From SIG78 sp045585955 (GTDB taxonomy: Bacteria; Verrucomicrobiota; Lentisphaeria; Victivallales; Victivallaceae): a stretch of DNA of 64,000 bases. The notes under the pieces were generated by a model. It saw nothing but the letters and a program-made list of their open reading frames with translations. It had not been told where the DNA came from and ran no database searches. The translations under genes were made by a program, and so were the position numbers. Where the stretch lies: contig JAZMZK010000010.1 in NCBI GenBank assembly GCA_045585955.1, positions 6,164-70,163 on the forward strand, read 5' to 3'. This document shows positions 17,827 through 25,800 of this stretch, one piece after another. Every line of letters starts with the position of its first letter. The stretch's first letter is position 1.

Positions 17827-19971
17827 ATGACAAGTCATCAGGTGATCGCCCGCAAGTGGCGTCCGCAAAAATTTGGCGATGTAGTAGGTCAAACCCATGT
17901 TATCCGCACTTTGCGTAATGCAATAGCGGGCAACCGGGTGGGTCACGCCTATTTGCTGGTGGGGCCCCGGGGGATCGGTAAAACCACCATTGCCCGTATT
18001 TTTGCCAAAGCCATCAACTGCGAAAATCCCCACGATGGCGAACCCTGCTGCGAGTGCAAATCATGCAAATCCCTTGCCGCAGAAAGCAGTCTGGATGTTA
18101 TTGAAATCGACGCCGCCAGCCGCAACAGTGTGGAACACATGCGCTCTTTGAGCGAAGAAGCCTACCACATGCCGGTTTCCAGCAAATATAAAATTTACAT
18201 TATCGACGAAGTCCACATGCTCTCCAAAGCGGCGTGGAATGCGCTTTTGAAAACCGTTGAAGAGCCTCCGGCGCATGTAAAATTCATCTTTGCCACTACC
18301 GAAGCACACCTGGTGCTGCCGACCATCGTATCCCGCTGTCAGCGATTTGATTTGCGCCCCATTGCCGGGAATTTGATCCTCGGCAGACTGAAAATGATCG
18401 CCGAAAGCGAAAATGTCAAGATAGCTCCCGAAGCCTTGAATGCCATTGCCCGGGCTGCCGAAGGCGGCATGCGCGATGCTCAATCTTCGCTGGAACAGAT
18501 GCTGGCGTTTTTCGGCGGCAAAGATCAGGAGATCGCCGCCGAACAGGTGCTGGAACTCTTTGGCTTGACCAACGCTGTGGAGCTGGATACCTTGATTGCG
18601 GCAATGCTGCAAAACCAGCCCGGAGCGGTAGTAACCATCGTCAATCAGCTTGCCGGACGGGGCAGAAATCTGGAAACGCTCTTCGATGATATATTGGAAA
18701 TGATCCGGGGCGTGGAGTTTATGCACATATTGAACAATCCAGGCGCAGTCTTGGAGTTTGACGACGAAAAACTCGCCCGCTGCGGCAAATTGGCTCAACT
18801 GACCAACGCCCAGGTTTTGCGTTGTTTGATGGAAAATCTCTCGCCGGTGGGCAGAATCCTGCACGAGGCATTGAACAAAGCTATTTTCCTCGAAAGCATC
18901 CTGCTCAAAGCCATGCACGAAGCGCACGCCCCCACCGTGGGCGATGTGCTGGCACGGTTGAATCAGCTCCGCAGTGCCGGAGATTTGGAATTTATCAATC
19001 AGGTACCAAGTTTTCAGGCTCAGCCTCAAACCTTTGCCATGCCGGTAGTTTTGCCGGAAATCCAGCCCCCCGCTCCGGAAGTAAAAGAGGTAAAAGTTGA
19101 AATTCCTGAACCTGCGCCTGAACCTGCGCCTGAACCGGTGAAAGAAGTGCCGGTAGAGGAAAAAGTTGCAGAAGTTGCAACGCAAGCAGCAGAAGTTGCA
19201 GAAGTTGCTCCGGAAACTCCGGCTGTGGAAGAGGTTGCCAAAGTTATCCCGGAAATCCCGGCAGTGGAAGAGGTTGCCGAAGTTATCCCGGAAACTCCGG
19301 CAGTGGAAGAGGTTGCCGAAGTTATCCCGGAAGTTCCGACGGTGGAAGAAGCCCCGGCACCCAAACCTGCGGGTGATCAATTGCAAGAGCTGTGGCAAAA
19401 ACTTTTAGCCATCAGCGGCGATGTAAAAGAGCTGCTTTTGGCGTGTACGCCCACAGGTTTGGCAAATTCGGTTTTATCGGTCAAAGCCCCTGCCCCGGTT
19501 GCGGCGGCAATGCGGGAAAACCGCCTGAAACTTTTAACGCTGCTCCAACAGGCAAGCGGCAACTGGGCGATCTTGCTGGATGTGCAGAGTGTGACAGCTT
19601 CAGCAGAAACACCGGCTGAAGCCCAGGCAGCCCCGGCAGTTCCGGCAGCAGAACCAATGGCAATGCCCACAACAGCTGCGGCAGAGGAATTTGTTGATAT
19701 AGCCAAAGAAACCGTAGTAACTGAAAGTGCAACTCCGCCGGAACCTATGCTGGAAGGAACAATAGTCGAAGAAGGAGTTGAAGAATTTATAGAATTGGCT
19801 ATTCCGGAAGATCCCGCCGAAGCAGTCAGCGAACTCTCCCGGGCGGACTTAGGATACAGCAAACGCAGTGTTATCCATGTTCAGGAAGAGGTGGAAAAAA
19901 CTGCCCAGCTGCCGCCGGTGCAAAAAGTACTGGAGCTTTTCGGCGGCGAAATAGTCGATATACATGCGTGA
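17827..19971 (+). CDS. dnaX: DNA polymerase III subunits gamma and tau
   Basis: 714 residues. Clamp-loader ATPase that loads the beta clamp. Walker A GPRGIGKT (residues 46-53), zinc module around Cys65, Cys74/75, Cys77 and Cys80, Walker B IIDEVHM (125-131), KTVEEPP, and the SRC motif in VSRCQRFDLRPI. After about residue 400 the protein becomes Pro/Glu/Val-rich, with a 13-residue repeat (EEVAEVIPETPAV-like, three units, about 19228-19345), a likely flexible linker. The C-terminus ends VLELFGGEIVDIHA, as in tau proteins. I saw no A-AAA-AAG slippery site for a short gamma form. First gene of the conserved dnaX-ybaB-recR cluster. Confidence 0.96.
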   Translation: MTSHQVIARKWRPQKFGDVVGQTHVIRTLRNAIAGNRVGHAYLLVGPRGIGKTTIARIFAKAINCENPHDGEPCCECKSCKSLAAESSLDVIEIDAASRNSVEHMRSLSEEAYHMPVSSKYKIYIIDEVHMLSKAAWNALLKTVEEPPAHVKFIFATTEAHLVLPTIVSRCQRFDLRPIAGNLILGRLKMIAESENVKIAPEALNAIARAAEGGMRDAQSSLEQMLAFFGGKDQEIAAEQVLELFGLTNAVELDTLIAAMLQNQPGAVVTIVNQLAGRGRNLETLFDDILEMIRGVEFMHILNNPGAVLEFDDEKLARCGKLAQLTNAQVLRCLMENLSPVGRILHEALNKAIFLESILLKAMHEAHAPTVGDVLARLNQLRSAGDLEFINQVPSFQAQPQTFAMPVVLPEIQPPAPEVKEVKVEIPEPAPEPAPEPVKEVPVEEKVAEVATQAAEVAEVAPETPAVEEVAKVIPEIPAVEEVAEVIPETPAVEEVAEVIPEVPTVEEAPAPKPAGDQLQELWQKLLAISGDVKELLLACTPTGLANSVLSVKAPAPVAAAMRENRLKLLTLLQQASGNWAILLDVQSVTASAETPAEAQAAPAVPAAEPMAMPTTAAAEEFVDIAKETVVTESATPPEPMLEGTIVEEGVEEFIELAIPEDPAEAVSELSRADLGYSKRSVIHVQEEVEKTAQLPPVQKVLELFGGEIVDIHA
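19228..19346 (+). repeat. 39-bp in-frame tandem repeat in dnaX linker
   Basis: Three successive 39-nt units encode EEVAKVIPEIPAV, EEVAEVIPETPAV and EEVAEVIPEVPTV, with a weaker unit before them. A copy-number-variable Pro/Glu linker between the ATPase body and the tau C-terminus is expected. Confidence 0.8.
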
Positions 19972-20004
19972 TAACCAATAAGTTAATATACAGGAGAAAA
20001 AAAT

Positions 20005-20319
20005 ATGTTCGGTAATCTCGGAGAATTGGCTAATTTGATGAAAAAAGCCAAAGATATTCAGAAAAATATGGCAGCACTCAAGGAAGAAATGGCACGCACC
20101 GAATTCAGTGCATCCAGTGCCGACCAGGAAGTGGTAGTGGTGGTCAGCGGCGACTTTCAGGTCAAAAGTGTCAAGATCGCTCCTTCCATTGCCAACAACG
20201 AAAATCTGGGCAATATCATCATGTCCACAACCAACTCGGCGTTGATCGCTGCCAAAAGTGCCATGCAAAGCAAGATGCAGGAACTTACCGGCGGCATGAA
20301 TATACCCGGTTTGTTTTAA
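20005..20319 (+). CDS. YbaB/EbfC-family nucleoid-associated protein
   Basis: 104 residues, AGGAG before the ATG. Small dimeric DNA-binding protein of the YbaB/EbfC family. Visible family features are FGNLGELANLMKKAKDIQKNMAALKEEM at the N-terminus (a helix), the central VVVVVSGDFQVKSVKI strand pair (V-S-G-family pattern) and a C-terminal helix with ALIAAKSAMQSKMQELTGGM. It lies between dnaX and recR, the arrangement seen across bacteria, which supports the call. Confidence 0.95.
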   Translation: MFGNLGELANLMKKAKDIQKNMAALKEEMARTEFSASSADQEVVVVVSGDFQVKSVKIAPSIANNENLGNIIMSTTNSALIAAKSAMQSKMQELTGGMNIPGLF

Positions 20320-20329
20320 GGTATTGTAA

Positions 20330-20941
20330 ATGGATAATGCCAGTGATTACCCGCAAGCTGTTGCGGAACTCATCGAACTACTGCGCCGTTTGCCGGGAGT
20401 CGGCAAGCGCAGTGCGGAGCGTATGGCATTGGCATTGTTGAAATTCCCTGCCGAAGAGCTGGAGCAATTTGGCGAAAGCATCAAACAGCTGCCGGAAAAT
20501 GTCGGCAGTTGCGAAATTTGCGGTAATCTGACCGGCAAAGGCGAAAACTGCCCCATCTGCTCATCGCATCGGCGGGACGAAAGCGTGATTTGCGTGGTGG
20601 AAGATTTCACCCGCATCAAGGCTATTGAAAAATCCGGTTCCTTCAACGGTTTATACCATGTTTTAGGCGGCAGGATCTCGCCATTGGATGATGAATACGA
20701 AAGTTCGCTGCGGATAAATCAGCTGGAAAAACGCCTCGCCACCGGCAGCGTCAAAGAGCTGATTCTGGCTTTGGGCGGCGATATAGAAAGCCGTGCCACT
20801 GCCATTTATCTGGCAAAGAAGTTTGAAAATCAAGTGGAAAAAATCACCAAACTGGCTCAAGGCTTGCCCGCCGGGGCAGATTTGAGCTATGCAGACAGTG
20901 CCACCATAAGTGCCGCGCTGAACAACCGCAACCTTTTATAA
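20330..20941 (+). CDS. recR: Recombination mediator protein RecR
   Basis: 203 residues, full length. Acts with RecF/RecO in loading RecA at gaps. N-terminal helix-hairpin-helix (LLRRLPGVGKRSAERMALALL), a four-Cys zinc finger (Cys61, Cys64, Cys74, Cys77), and a Toprim domain beginning VICVVEDFTRIKAIE and containing YHVLGGRISPLDD and ALGGDIESRATAIYLAK. ATG is 10 bp after ybaB, so the genes are co-transcribed. The 3' side opens onto a repeat-rich gap of nearly 800 bp. Confidence 0.97.
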   Translation: MDNASDYPQAVAELIELLRRLPGVGKRSAERMALALLKFPAEELEQFGESIKQLPENVGSCEICGNLTGKGENCPICSSHRRDESVICVVEDFTRIKAIEKSGSFNGLYHVLGGRISPLDDEYESSLRINQLEKRLATGSVKELILALGGDIESRATAIYLAKKFENQVEKITKLAQGLPAGADLSYADSATISAALNNRNLL

Positions 20942-21048
20942 GCCGCGCTGTTCCCGGTAAGAGCGTGTACTGCAAGCCAACATTGAGATAATAAAAATCC
21001 CCCACAGCAAGCAAGCAAGCAAGCAAGCCACAGGATAGATGGCGGCAG

Positions 21049-21098
21049 TACGGACATATACGGACGATTACGGACTTTTACGGACTTTTACGGACAAC
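21049..21098 (+). repeat. Five 10-bp units beginning TACGGAC
   Basis: TACGGAC starts exactly at 21049, 21059, 21069, 21079 and 21089, with variable three-base fillers. The period is close to one DNA helical turn. The complementary motif recurs inverted 40 bp downstream. Confidence 0.9.
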
Positions 21099-21140
21099 CA
21101 GTGCCGCCGGTACCGTCGGCTGACAGTGATTGGTGAATTA

Positions 21141-21196
21141 TCCGTATGTGTCCGTTGCCGTCCGTATGTGTCCGTTGCCGTCCATATGTGTCCGTT
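21141..21196 (-). repeat. Six 10-bp units, inverted relative to the preceding array
   Basis: TCCGTATGTG and TCCGTTGCCG alternate as a 20-bp repeat (starts at 21141, 21161; third copy TCCATATGTG at 21181 then TCCGTTCAAC). On the minus strand the units read ACGGA, matching the TACGGAC array upstream. Confidence 0.9.
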
Positions 21197-21254
21197 CAAC
21201 CCAGCCAAGCCGCCGATGGCACAATAATAAACTTTGCAAGCAAACAGCTCCATA

Positions 21255-21418
21255 GGGTGTAAGCAGCAAAGATATGGGAAGGAATGGGGGATGGATTGGC
21301 AAAAAGACCGGAGGGTATGGGACAAGGGGGCTACCTGTAAGGTAACGACCTTGTCCTATGCTCTTCGGGACTTTGCCAAGCCGCCGCCAGTCCTCCCAGA
21401 GCTTTGCTGCTTGCACCC
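21255..21418. repeat. Long nested imperfect palindrome
   Basis: Outer arms GGGTGTAAGCAGCAAAG (21255-21271) and CTTTGCTGCTTGCACCC (21402-21418) match at 16 of 17 positions. Further in are GGCAAA (21298) with TTTGCC (21372), GGGACAAGG (21319) with CCTTGTCC (21349), and a TACC/GGTA apical hairpin (21332-21344). It could fold as a structured RNA or cruciform, or be a decayed mobile element. Confidence 0.7.
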
Positions 21419-21507
21419 TTTCTCTAAAATGGTAAATTTTTTGTTGATTTTGCCATTTTATTTTGCTTTTTTTGTGTTATATTGTTAAGCGATAGCATTT
21501 TTATTAG

Positions 21508-21731
21508 GCTCTGTTCCCAATACGGGTAGGTCAATAAAAAGTTATATGATCAACTTTTGTATTGGAACTTTTTTAAAGCTTGAATGGCATTTATCTATTT
21601 TGCAACGCAAATAGATAAATGCCGGGAAAAGGTTTGGAAAAAAGGGGTGGAGTTTGAGGGGGGGAAAAAGGACCTTTCCTCAAAAGGTCTTTTTCCCCTT
21701 CTCAAGTACCGACCCTTGTTGGGAACATAGC
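21508..21731. mobile_element. MITE-like repeat, copy B (subfamily 1)
   Basis: About 224 bp. Terminal inverted repeats GCTCTGTTCCCAATACGGGT / ACCCTTGTTGGGAACATAGC. Internal hairpins at 21586-21623 (GGCATTTATCTATTT arms) and about 21660-21700 (GGGGAAAAAGGACC arms). Nearly identical to copy C. No clear target duplication. It ends 2 bp before the stop-codon end of the minus-strand amidohydrolase gene. Confidence 0.85.
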
Positions 21732-21732
21732 G

Positions 21733-22617
21733 TTAGAGATCAAGAATTCTGATGATATTTTCTCTGGCGACTTTGTTGAAAACTTCTTCGGAAATTTTCT
21801 TTTCGTCCCGGAGTTTCAGGAGGAAAAACGCCAGCGGAGTGCTGGCACGGTGGGGCTGACAGATGTCGGTACCGAACATGAGCCGATCCTGAAACTCGTT
21901 GAGGAACTTTATGGCGTATTCTTCATCCCGTTCCAGAGCGTGATAGCCGCTGCCGGCAGAAATATCGCCGTACAAGTTGGGGTATTTGCGCATAAGTTTG
22001 GCAATGGCACCTTCTTCTTCTATCTTGCCTTTGGGGTAGCCGTTACGCTGTTCAACGGTGGGGTTGGCTGCTATTTCCGCCCAGAACGCCTGACTGTGAC
22101 CGAAGAATTTTACTTTGTGGAACTTCTGCAAGGATTTTTCCAGCTTCTTCAAGCCCATATCTTCGATCAGCCCGTAGGTGTGGCCGCACTGGGGGGAGAG
22201 GTGGAAGGTCAACGCCATTTCGCAGTTGTCGGCAGCCTGAAAGAGATTCTGCACTCTGGGGTCAAGCATATCCAGATTGGCGGTGACTTCGCCTATACCT
22301 TTGCAGCCCAGATCCTGATAGTATTTAAGTACATATTCCAGCGGCGCACTTTCGGAGTTATACAAACAGCGGGGGTCCACATTGCAAAACGGTATAAAGC
22401 GGTCGGGGTTTTTAGCGACCATGCGGAGCATTTCTTCGTTGCTCTGCACAAAGTGGGTGCTGTCCGGCGAACCGATGGGCAATATCACGCCCTTTTCAAT
22501 ACCAACTTTGTCGTAAATCGGCAGCAGGTCTTCCGGCGTGGAAATAAGTTGTTTGCCGTCTGCCGGATAAGGGCAAGTAGGGGTTTCGATGGCGTGAACA
22601 TGACAGTCAATAAACAT
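21733..22617 (-). CDS. Amidohydrolase-family metal-dependent hydrolase (downstream paralog)
   Basis: 294 residues. Amidohydrolase_2-like TIM-barrel hydrolase: metal-binding HxH at the N-terminus (FIDCHVHA, His6 and His8), later TFHLSPQCG and FFGHSQAFW histidines, and the final Asp in LMFGTDICQPH. By family it hydrolyses or decarboxylates a small cyclic or carboxylated substrate in the cytoplasm; substrate unknown. It lies 96 bp downstream of a close paralog of the same length on the same strand, with an identical GAGGTGAAAA ribosome site, so the pair is a tandem duplication. Confidence 0.88.
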   Translation of the reverse strand: MFIDCHVHAIETPTCPYPADGKQLISTPEDLLPIYDKVGIEKGVILPIGSPDSTHFVQSNEEMLRMVAKNPDRFIPFCNVDPRCLYNSESAPLEYVLKYYQDLGCKGIGEVTANLDMLDPRVQNLFQAADNCEMALTFHLSPQCGHTYGLIEDMGLKKLEKSLQKFHKVKFFGHSQAFWAEIAANPTVEQRNGYPKGKIEEEGAIAKLMRKYPNLYGDISAGSGYHALERDEEYAIKFLNEFQDRLMFGTDICQPHRASTPLAFFLLKLRDEKKISEEVFNKVARENIIRILDL

Positions 22618-22713
22618 TTTTCACCTCGTAGTTTTTATAAAAATGACGGTTGTTTTGTTCTTGGTTTTCAAGATGTTGTAAAAGTGACGGGTTGTATCCG
22701 TCACTTTAAGAAA

Positions 22714-23598
22714 TCACAGATCAAGGATGCGGATGATGTTTTCTCTGGCTACTTTATTGAAAATTTCTTCGCTGATGCGGTTTTCGCTGCGGAGTTTCTG
22801 CAAAAGCGGGATCAAATGCAAACAGAGGTCAGCGGTTGCCGGGGCACAAATATCGGTACCGAACATCAGGCGATCCTGAAATTCGGTCAGGAATTTTACA
22901 GCGTGTTCTTCATCCCGTGCCAGAGCGTTCCAGCCCGAACCGGCGGAGAGGTCGCCGTACAAATTGGGGTATTTACGCATCAAACGGGTAATGGCACCGG
23001 TTTCCACGACTTTGCCTTTGGGGTAGCCGCCCCGGGGGGCATCGTCGTCGGAAATTTCTGACCAGAAGACCTGACTGTGGCCGAAAAACTTCAGTTTGGG
23101 GAATTTTTGCAACGCCTTTTCCAGCTTGCCCAAACCTTTATCCACTTCCAGACCGTAAGTTCCGCCGATGCGATTGGCAAGGTGGAAGGTCAGAGCCAGT
23201 CCGGCGGCTTCGGCGGCGGCAAAGAGATTTTCCACTCTGGGGTCATCCATGGGCAGATTCACCGTAACTTCGCCAATGCCTTTGCAGCCCTTATCCCGGT
23301 AATATTTAAGCACATACTCCAAATTGGCGTTGGGGCTGTTGAACATGGAACGGGGGTCGAGGTTGCAGAACGGTATAAAGCGGTCGGGGTAACGCTTGAC
23401 CATGCGGAACATTTCTTCGTTGCTCTGCACAAAGTTGGTACTGTCCGGCGAGCCGATAGGCAAAATCACCGCTTTTTCGATTCCCGCTTGGTCATAAACT
23501 TCCAGCAGCTGCTCCGGCGTGGAAATGGGCTGTAAGCCGTCAGCAGCTCTGGGACAGGGGGCTTCTTCGACGGCGTGGACATGACAATCAATAAACAT
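22714..23598 (-). CDS. Amidohydrolase-family metal-dependent hydrolase (upstream paralog)
   Basis: 294 residues, same length and plan as its neighbour. FIDCHVHAVEEAPCP gives the HxH pair, and LTFHLANRIGGTYG, FFGHSQVFWSEI and LMFGTDICAP supply the remaining expected metal ligands. Differences cluster in the middle (ANRIGGTYGLEVD versus SPQCGHTYGLIED), where the substrate would sit, so the two copies may have different specificity. Preceded by GAGGTGAAAA and a promoter at 23639-23667. Probably transcribed together with the downstream copy. Confidence 0.88.
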   Translation of the reverse strand: MFIDCHVHAVEEAPCPRAADGLQPISTPEQLLEVYDQAGIEKAVILPIGSPDSTNFVQSNEEMFRMVKRYPDRFIPFCNLDPRSMFNSPNANLEYVLKYYRDKGCKGIGEVTVNLPMDDPRVENLFAAAEAAGLALTFHLANRIGGTYGLEVDKGLGKLEKALQKFPKLKFFGHSQVFWSEISDDDAPRGGYPKGKVVETGAITRLMRKYPNLYGDLSAGSGWNALARDEEHAVKFLTEFQDRLMFGTDICAPATADLCLHLIPLLQKLRSENRISEEIFNKVARENIIRILDL

Positions 23599-23638
23599 TT
23601 TTCACCTCATTTGTACGATTTTTGTGAAGTTTTTGAAA

Positions 23639-23667
23639 ACTATAAACACATTATCGGTAAAAAGCAA
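23639..23667 (-). promoter_or_regulatory. Promoter of the tandem amidohydrolase genes
   Basis: Minus strand: TTGCTT (23667-23662), 17-bp spacer, TATAGT (23644-23639). It gives a leader of about 35 nt before the ATG at 23598. The rest of the gap to 23754 is AT-rich without a gene. Confidence 0.6.
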
Positions 23668-23744
23668 ATGATTTTTGTTAAAAAGTGCTTTTTTCGCTCA
23701 ATATCAGTTAATTATTTGCATAAAAACAGTTGTGGATATATAGT

Positions 23745-23986
23745 TTAATCAAGGGCTCTGTCCCCAATACGGGTAGGTCAATAAAAAGTTATATGATCAA
23801 CTTTTGTATTGGAACTTTTTTAAAACTTGAATGGCATTTATCTATTTGCAACGCAAATAGATAAATGCCGGGAAAAGGTTTGGAAAAAAGGGGTGGAGTT
23901 TGAGGAGGGGAAAAAGGACCTTTCCTCAAAAGGTCTTTTTCCCCTCCTCAAGTACCGACCCTTATTGGGTACAGAGCTTAATCAAG
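23745..23986. mobile_element. MITE-like repeat, copy C, with 9-bp flanking direct repeat
   Basis: Element 23754/23755-23977. Left end GGCTCTGTCCCCAATACGGG, right end ACCCTTATTGGGTACAGAGC, good terminal inverted repeats. TTAATCAAG flanks it on both sides (23745-23753 and 23978-23986), as expected of a target-site duplication. Internal hairpins are as in copy B, which it matches almost base for base. It sits between the amidohydrolase promoter and ispD, ending 21 bp before the ispD ATG. Confidence 0.9.
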
Positions 23987-23998
23987 AGAGGATTTATT

Positions 23999-24685
23999 AT
24001 GTTATTTGAAAAACTTGGAATGGTCATTGCCGCCGGGGGCAGCGGTTCCCGTTTCAGCAAAACCGTAAATAAACTGCTTGTGGAGTATCAGGGCAAACCC
24101 TTGATGATCCATGCTCTGGAAACTTTTCTGCCGGTGCTTGAACCGGGTAATATGGTCATTGCCGCTTCGGCATTTGAGCTGGAAAATATGCAGAATGTGG
24201 TGGAAAAGTTTTTTCCCGGCAATCCAATCAAATGGGTCGTGGGCGGTGCCACGCGGCTGGCTTCGGTGGTCAACGCCGTTGCCGCTTTGCCCGCTGATTT
24301 GGAACTGGTCGCTATTCACGATGCCGCCCGCCCCCACGCCACCGTGGAGCTTTTGCAGGAGTTGTGCCATGCTGCTGAAGAGTTCGGCGGAGCCATCCCC
24401 GGCTCAACTCCGGTGGATACCATCAAGGCGATTGACGGAAATGGTCTGATAACAGAAAATCTGATCCGCTCAAATCTAGCGGCGGTGGCTACACCTCAAG
24501 TCTTTGATTATAAACAGTATTGTCAGGCATTAAAGCAACTGCCCCCGGAGCTGCTTTCCGGCAAGACCGAAAGTAAAGTCATCACCGACGATGCCGCACT
24601 TTTTACTCAAGCCGGCGGCAAGGTAAAAGTGGTCTTCAGTTCGCTGGATAACCGCAAGATAACTTATCTCAATGATATAGTCTGA
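23999..24685 (+). CDS. ispD: 2-C-methyl-D-erythritol 4-phosphate cytidylyltransferase
   Basis: 228 residues from the ATG at 23999, chosen because AGAGAGGA lies 7 bp upstream; longer in-frame extension runs into the repeat element. MEP pathway enzyme that joins CTP and MEP to give CDP-ME. Visible: VIAAGGSGSRF nucleotide-binding loop, NKLLVEYQGKPLMIHALETF, VAIHDAARPH, GSTPVDTIKAI, AVATPQVFDY, TDDAALFTQAGGKV and a C-terminal NRKITYLND. Related cytidylyltransferases share some of these, but the IspD pattern fits best. The gene is solitary, and its upstream region is occupied by MITE copy C. Confidence 0.88.
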   Translation: MLFEKLGMVIAAGGSGSRFSKTVNKLLVEYQGKPLMIHALETFLPVLEPGNMVIAASAFELENMQNVVEKFFPGNPIKWVVGGATRLASVVNAVAALPADLELVAIHDAARPHATVELLQELCHAAEEFGGAIPGSTPVDTIKAIDGNGLITENLIRSNLAAVATPQVFDYKQYCQALKQLPPELLSGKTESKVITDDAALFTQAGGKVKVVFSSLDNRKITYLNDIV

Positions 24686-24728
24686 TACAACGCTGCGGGC
24701 AAATTCCGGCTTTTTCCCCAAAAAAAAC

Positions 24729-24777
24729 TTGACTTTTCTGTTAATGGAGATATTTTATCTATGCCAACGATGGCATA
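24729..24777 (+). promoter_or_regulatory. Promoter plus CG-centred operator with no obvious gene downstream
   Basis: TTGACT (24729-24734), 16-bp spacer, TATTTT (24751-24756), then the palindrome TATGCCA-ACGA-TGGCATA (24760-24777). An AAGGA and ATG follow at about 24783-24798, but the frame after it only reads antisense through the lacI-type gene. The hexamers and spacing equal those of the minus-strand lacI promoter at 25801-25828. Confidence 0.55.
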
Positions 24778-24816
24778 AATTAAGGAAAAAACCGGATGCT
24801 GTGCGGAATTTACAAA

Positions 24817-25779
24817 TTAATTTGTGGAAGGTATTTTCAGACTGCTGCGTTTGATGAAATCCATTTTCAGCGGTTCTGCGGAGGAAATTTGATTTTCAAC
24901 GATAATTTGAACAGCACGATCCGCAATTTTCTGGCGGGGGTGAGCCAGGGTGGACAATCCCGGCGTTGCCAGTGCGGCAAACTCTTCATCATCAAAGCCG
25001 ATCACCGAAATATCGTCGGGTATAGCGATGCCGTTTTCGGCGGCGTAGCGGTAAAAACCCATCGCCATCCGGTCTGTATCAAAAAATACCACATCGGCAT
25101 TGCTCTCCATGACCTTTGCACCCAGTGTATAGCCATCTTCAAACTCCGGCATAGCCTCAAGCATGGTGATTTTCATCTTTATTCCGGCAGCTTGAGCCAT
25201 CTCAATACCTTTAAGCCGGTCGGTGATACACCCGCAATATACCAGACTTTTTATTTGCATACGGTCAAGTTCTTCAAGCATATTGCAAACGCTGCCCGCC
25301 CGGTCTATGGCAATAATATTTTTTTCGGCAGCTTGCGGGCAATCGGCAAAGATGAATTTAAGCGGCAGCGTTTGAGCCGCTTGTTCAATAACTTCCAGAA
25401 TTGCCTCATGGACTCCCCGCAGAACTATCACATATTCTGCCAGTGCCGACCACTCGCAGAGCATATTCCGGCAGATTTCCGGATTTTCCGCATTGCCCAG
25501 AAGCGGCCAGTAGCCATTAGTGGTCAGCTCGCGGGTAAGCATGGAGAGTTTGCGGGCGTTGGCGGTCAGCCGGAAACTGTTGTTGATAATGCCCACGCAC
25601 TTTTTCTTTTGCAGCCGCAGATTCCGTGCCGCCAGATTGGGCGTATAATTATGCTTTTTTGCCAGAGCCTGTACCAGAGCCTTTTTCTCCGGAGCCACAT
25701 AGCCGTTGCCGCTCAATGCTCTGCCCACGGTACGAACCGAAAGCCCGGAGAGTTCAGCAAGTTGTTTAAGTGTTATCAT
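24817..25779 (-). CDS. LacI-family transcriptional regulator
   Basis: 320 residues. HTH MITLKQLAELSGLSVRTVGRALSG and hinge HNYTPNLAARNLRLQKKK are clear; the sensor domain shows CVGIINNSF, ADVVFFDTDRMAMGFYRYA, DDISVIGFDDEEFAALATPGLSTL. It is divergent from an esterase gene and a GH4 glycosidase gene (124-bp shared control region), so it very likely regulates them and itself. A palindrome ATTACC-N6-GGTAAT (25782-25799) overlaps its ribosome site just after its -10 box. Effector unknown. Confidence 0.92.
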   Translation of the reverse strand: MITLKQLAELSGLSVRTVGRALSGNGYVAPEKKALVQALAKKHNYTPNLAARNLRLQKKKCVGIINNSFRLTANARKLSMLTRELTTNGYWPLLGNAENPEICRNMLCEWSALAEYVIVLRGVHEAILEVIEQAAQTLPLKFIFADCPQAAEKNIIAIDRAGSVCNMLEELDRMQIKSLVYCGCITDRLKGIEMAQAAGIKMKITMLEAMPEFEDGYTLGAKVMESNADVVFFDTDRMAMGFYRYAAENGIAIPDDISVIGFDDEEFAALATPGLSTLAHPRQKIADRAVQIIVENQISSAEPLKMDFIKRSSLKIPSTN

Positions 25780-25781
25780 AA

Positions 25782-25799
25782 ATTACCTCTTTTGGTAAT
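25782..25799. promoter_or_regulatory. ATTACC-N6-GGTAAT palindrome, candidate autoregulatory operator
   Basis: Arms at 25782-25787 and 25794-25799. On the minus strand it lies between the -10 box (25806-25801) and the lacI start codon (25779), covering the AGAGG ribosome site. Its lack of a central CG makes it less typical than the palindrome at 10434. Confidence 0.4.
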
Positions 25800-25800
25800 A

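Larger units (their letters stand above)
20942..21507. other. Gene-free, repeat-rich gap after recR
   Basis: No convincing gene. In order it holds an AGCA microsatellite (about 21006-21028), a direct array of five 10-bp units, an inverted array of six 10-bp units, and a long nested imperfect palindrome (21255-21418), followed by AT-rich sequence up to repeat copy B. Only the short arrays and the palindrome are annotated separately. Confidence 0.7.

Noticed and set aside
17827..19971. Programmed frameshift in dnaX
   Set aside because: No A-AAA-AAG heptamer with a downstream hairpin was seen, so a separate gamma form is not claimed.
21007..21200. Possible CRISPR-like array
   Set aside because: Units are only 10 bp, with 3-bp fillers and no spacer-sized unique sequences or cas genes.
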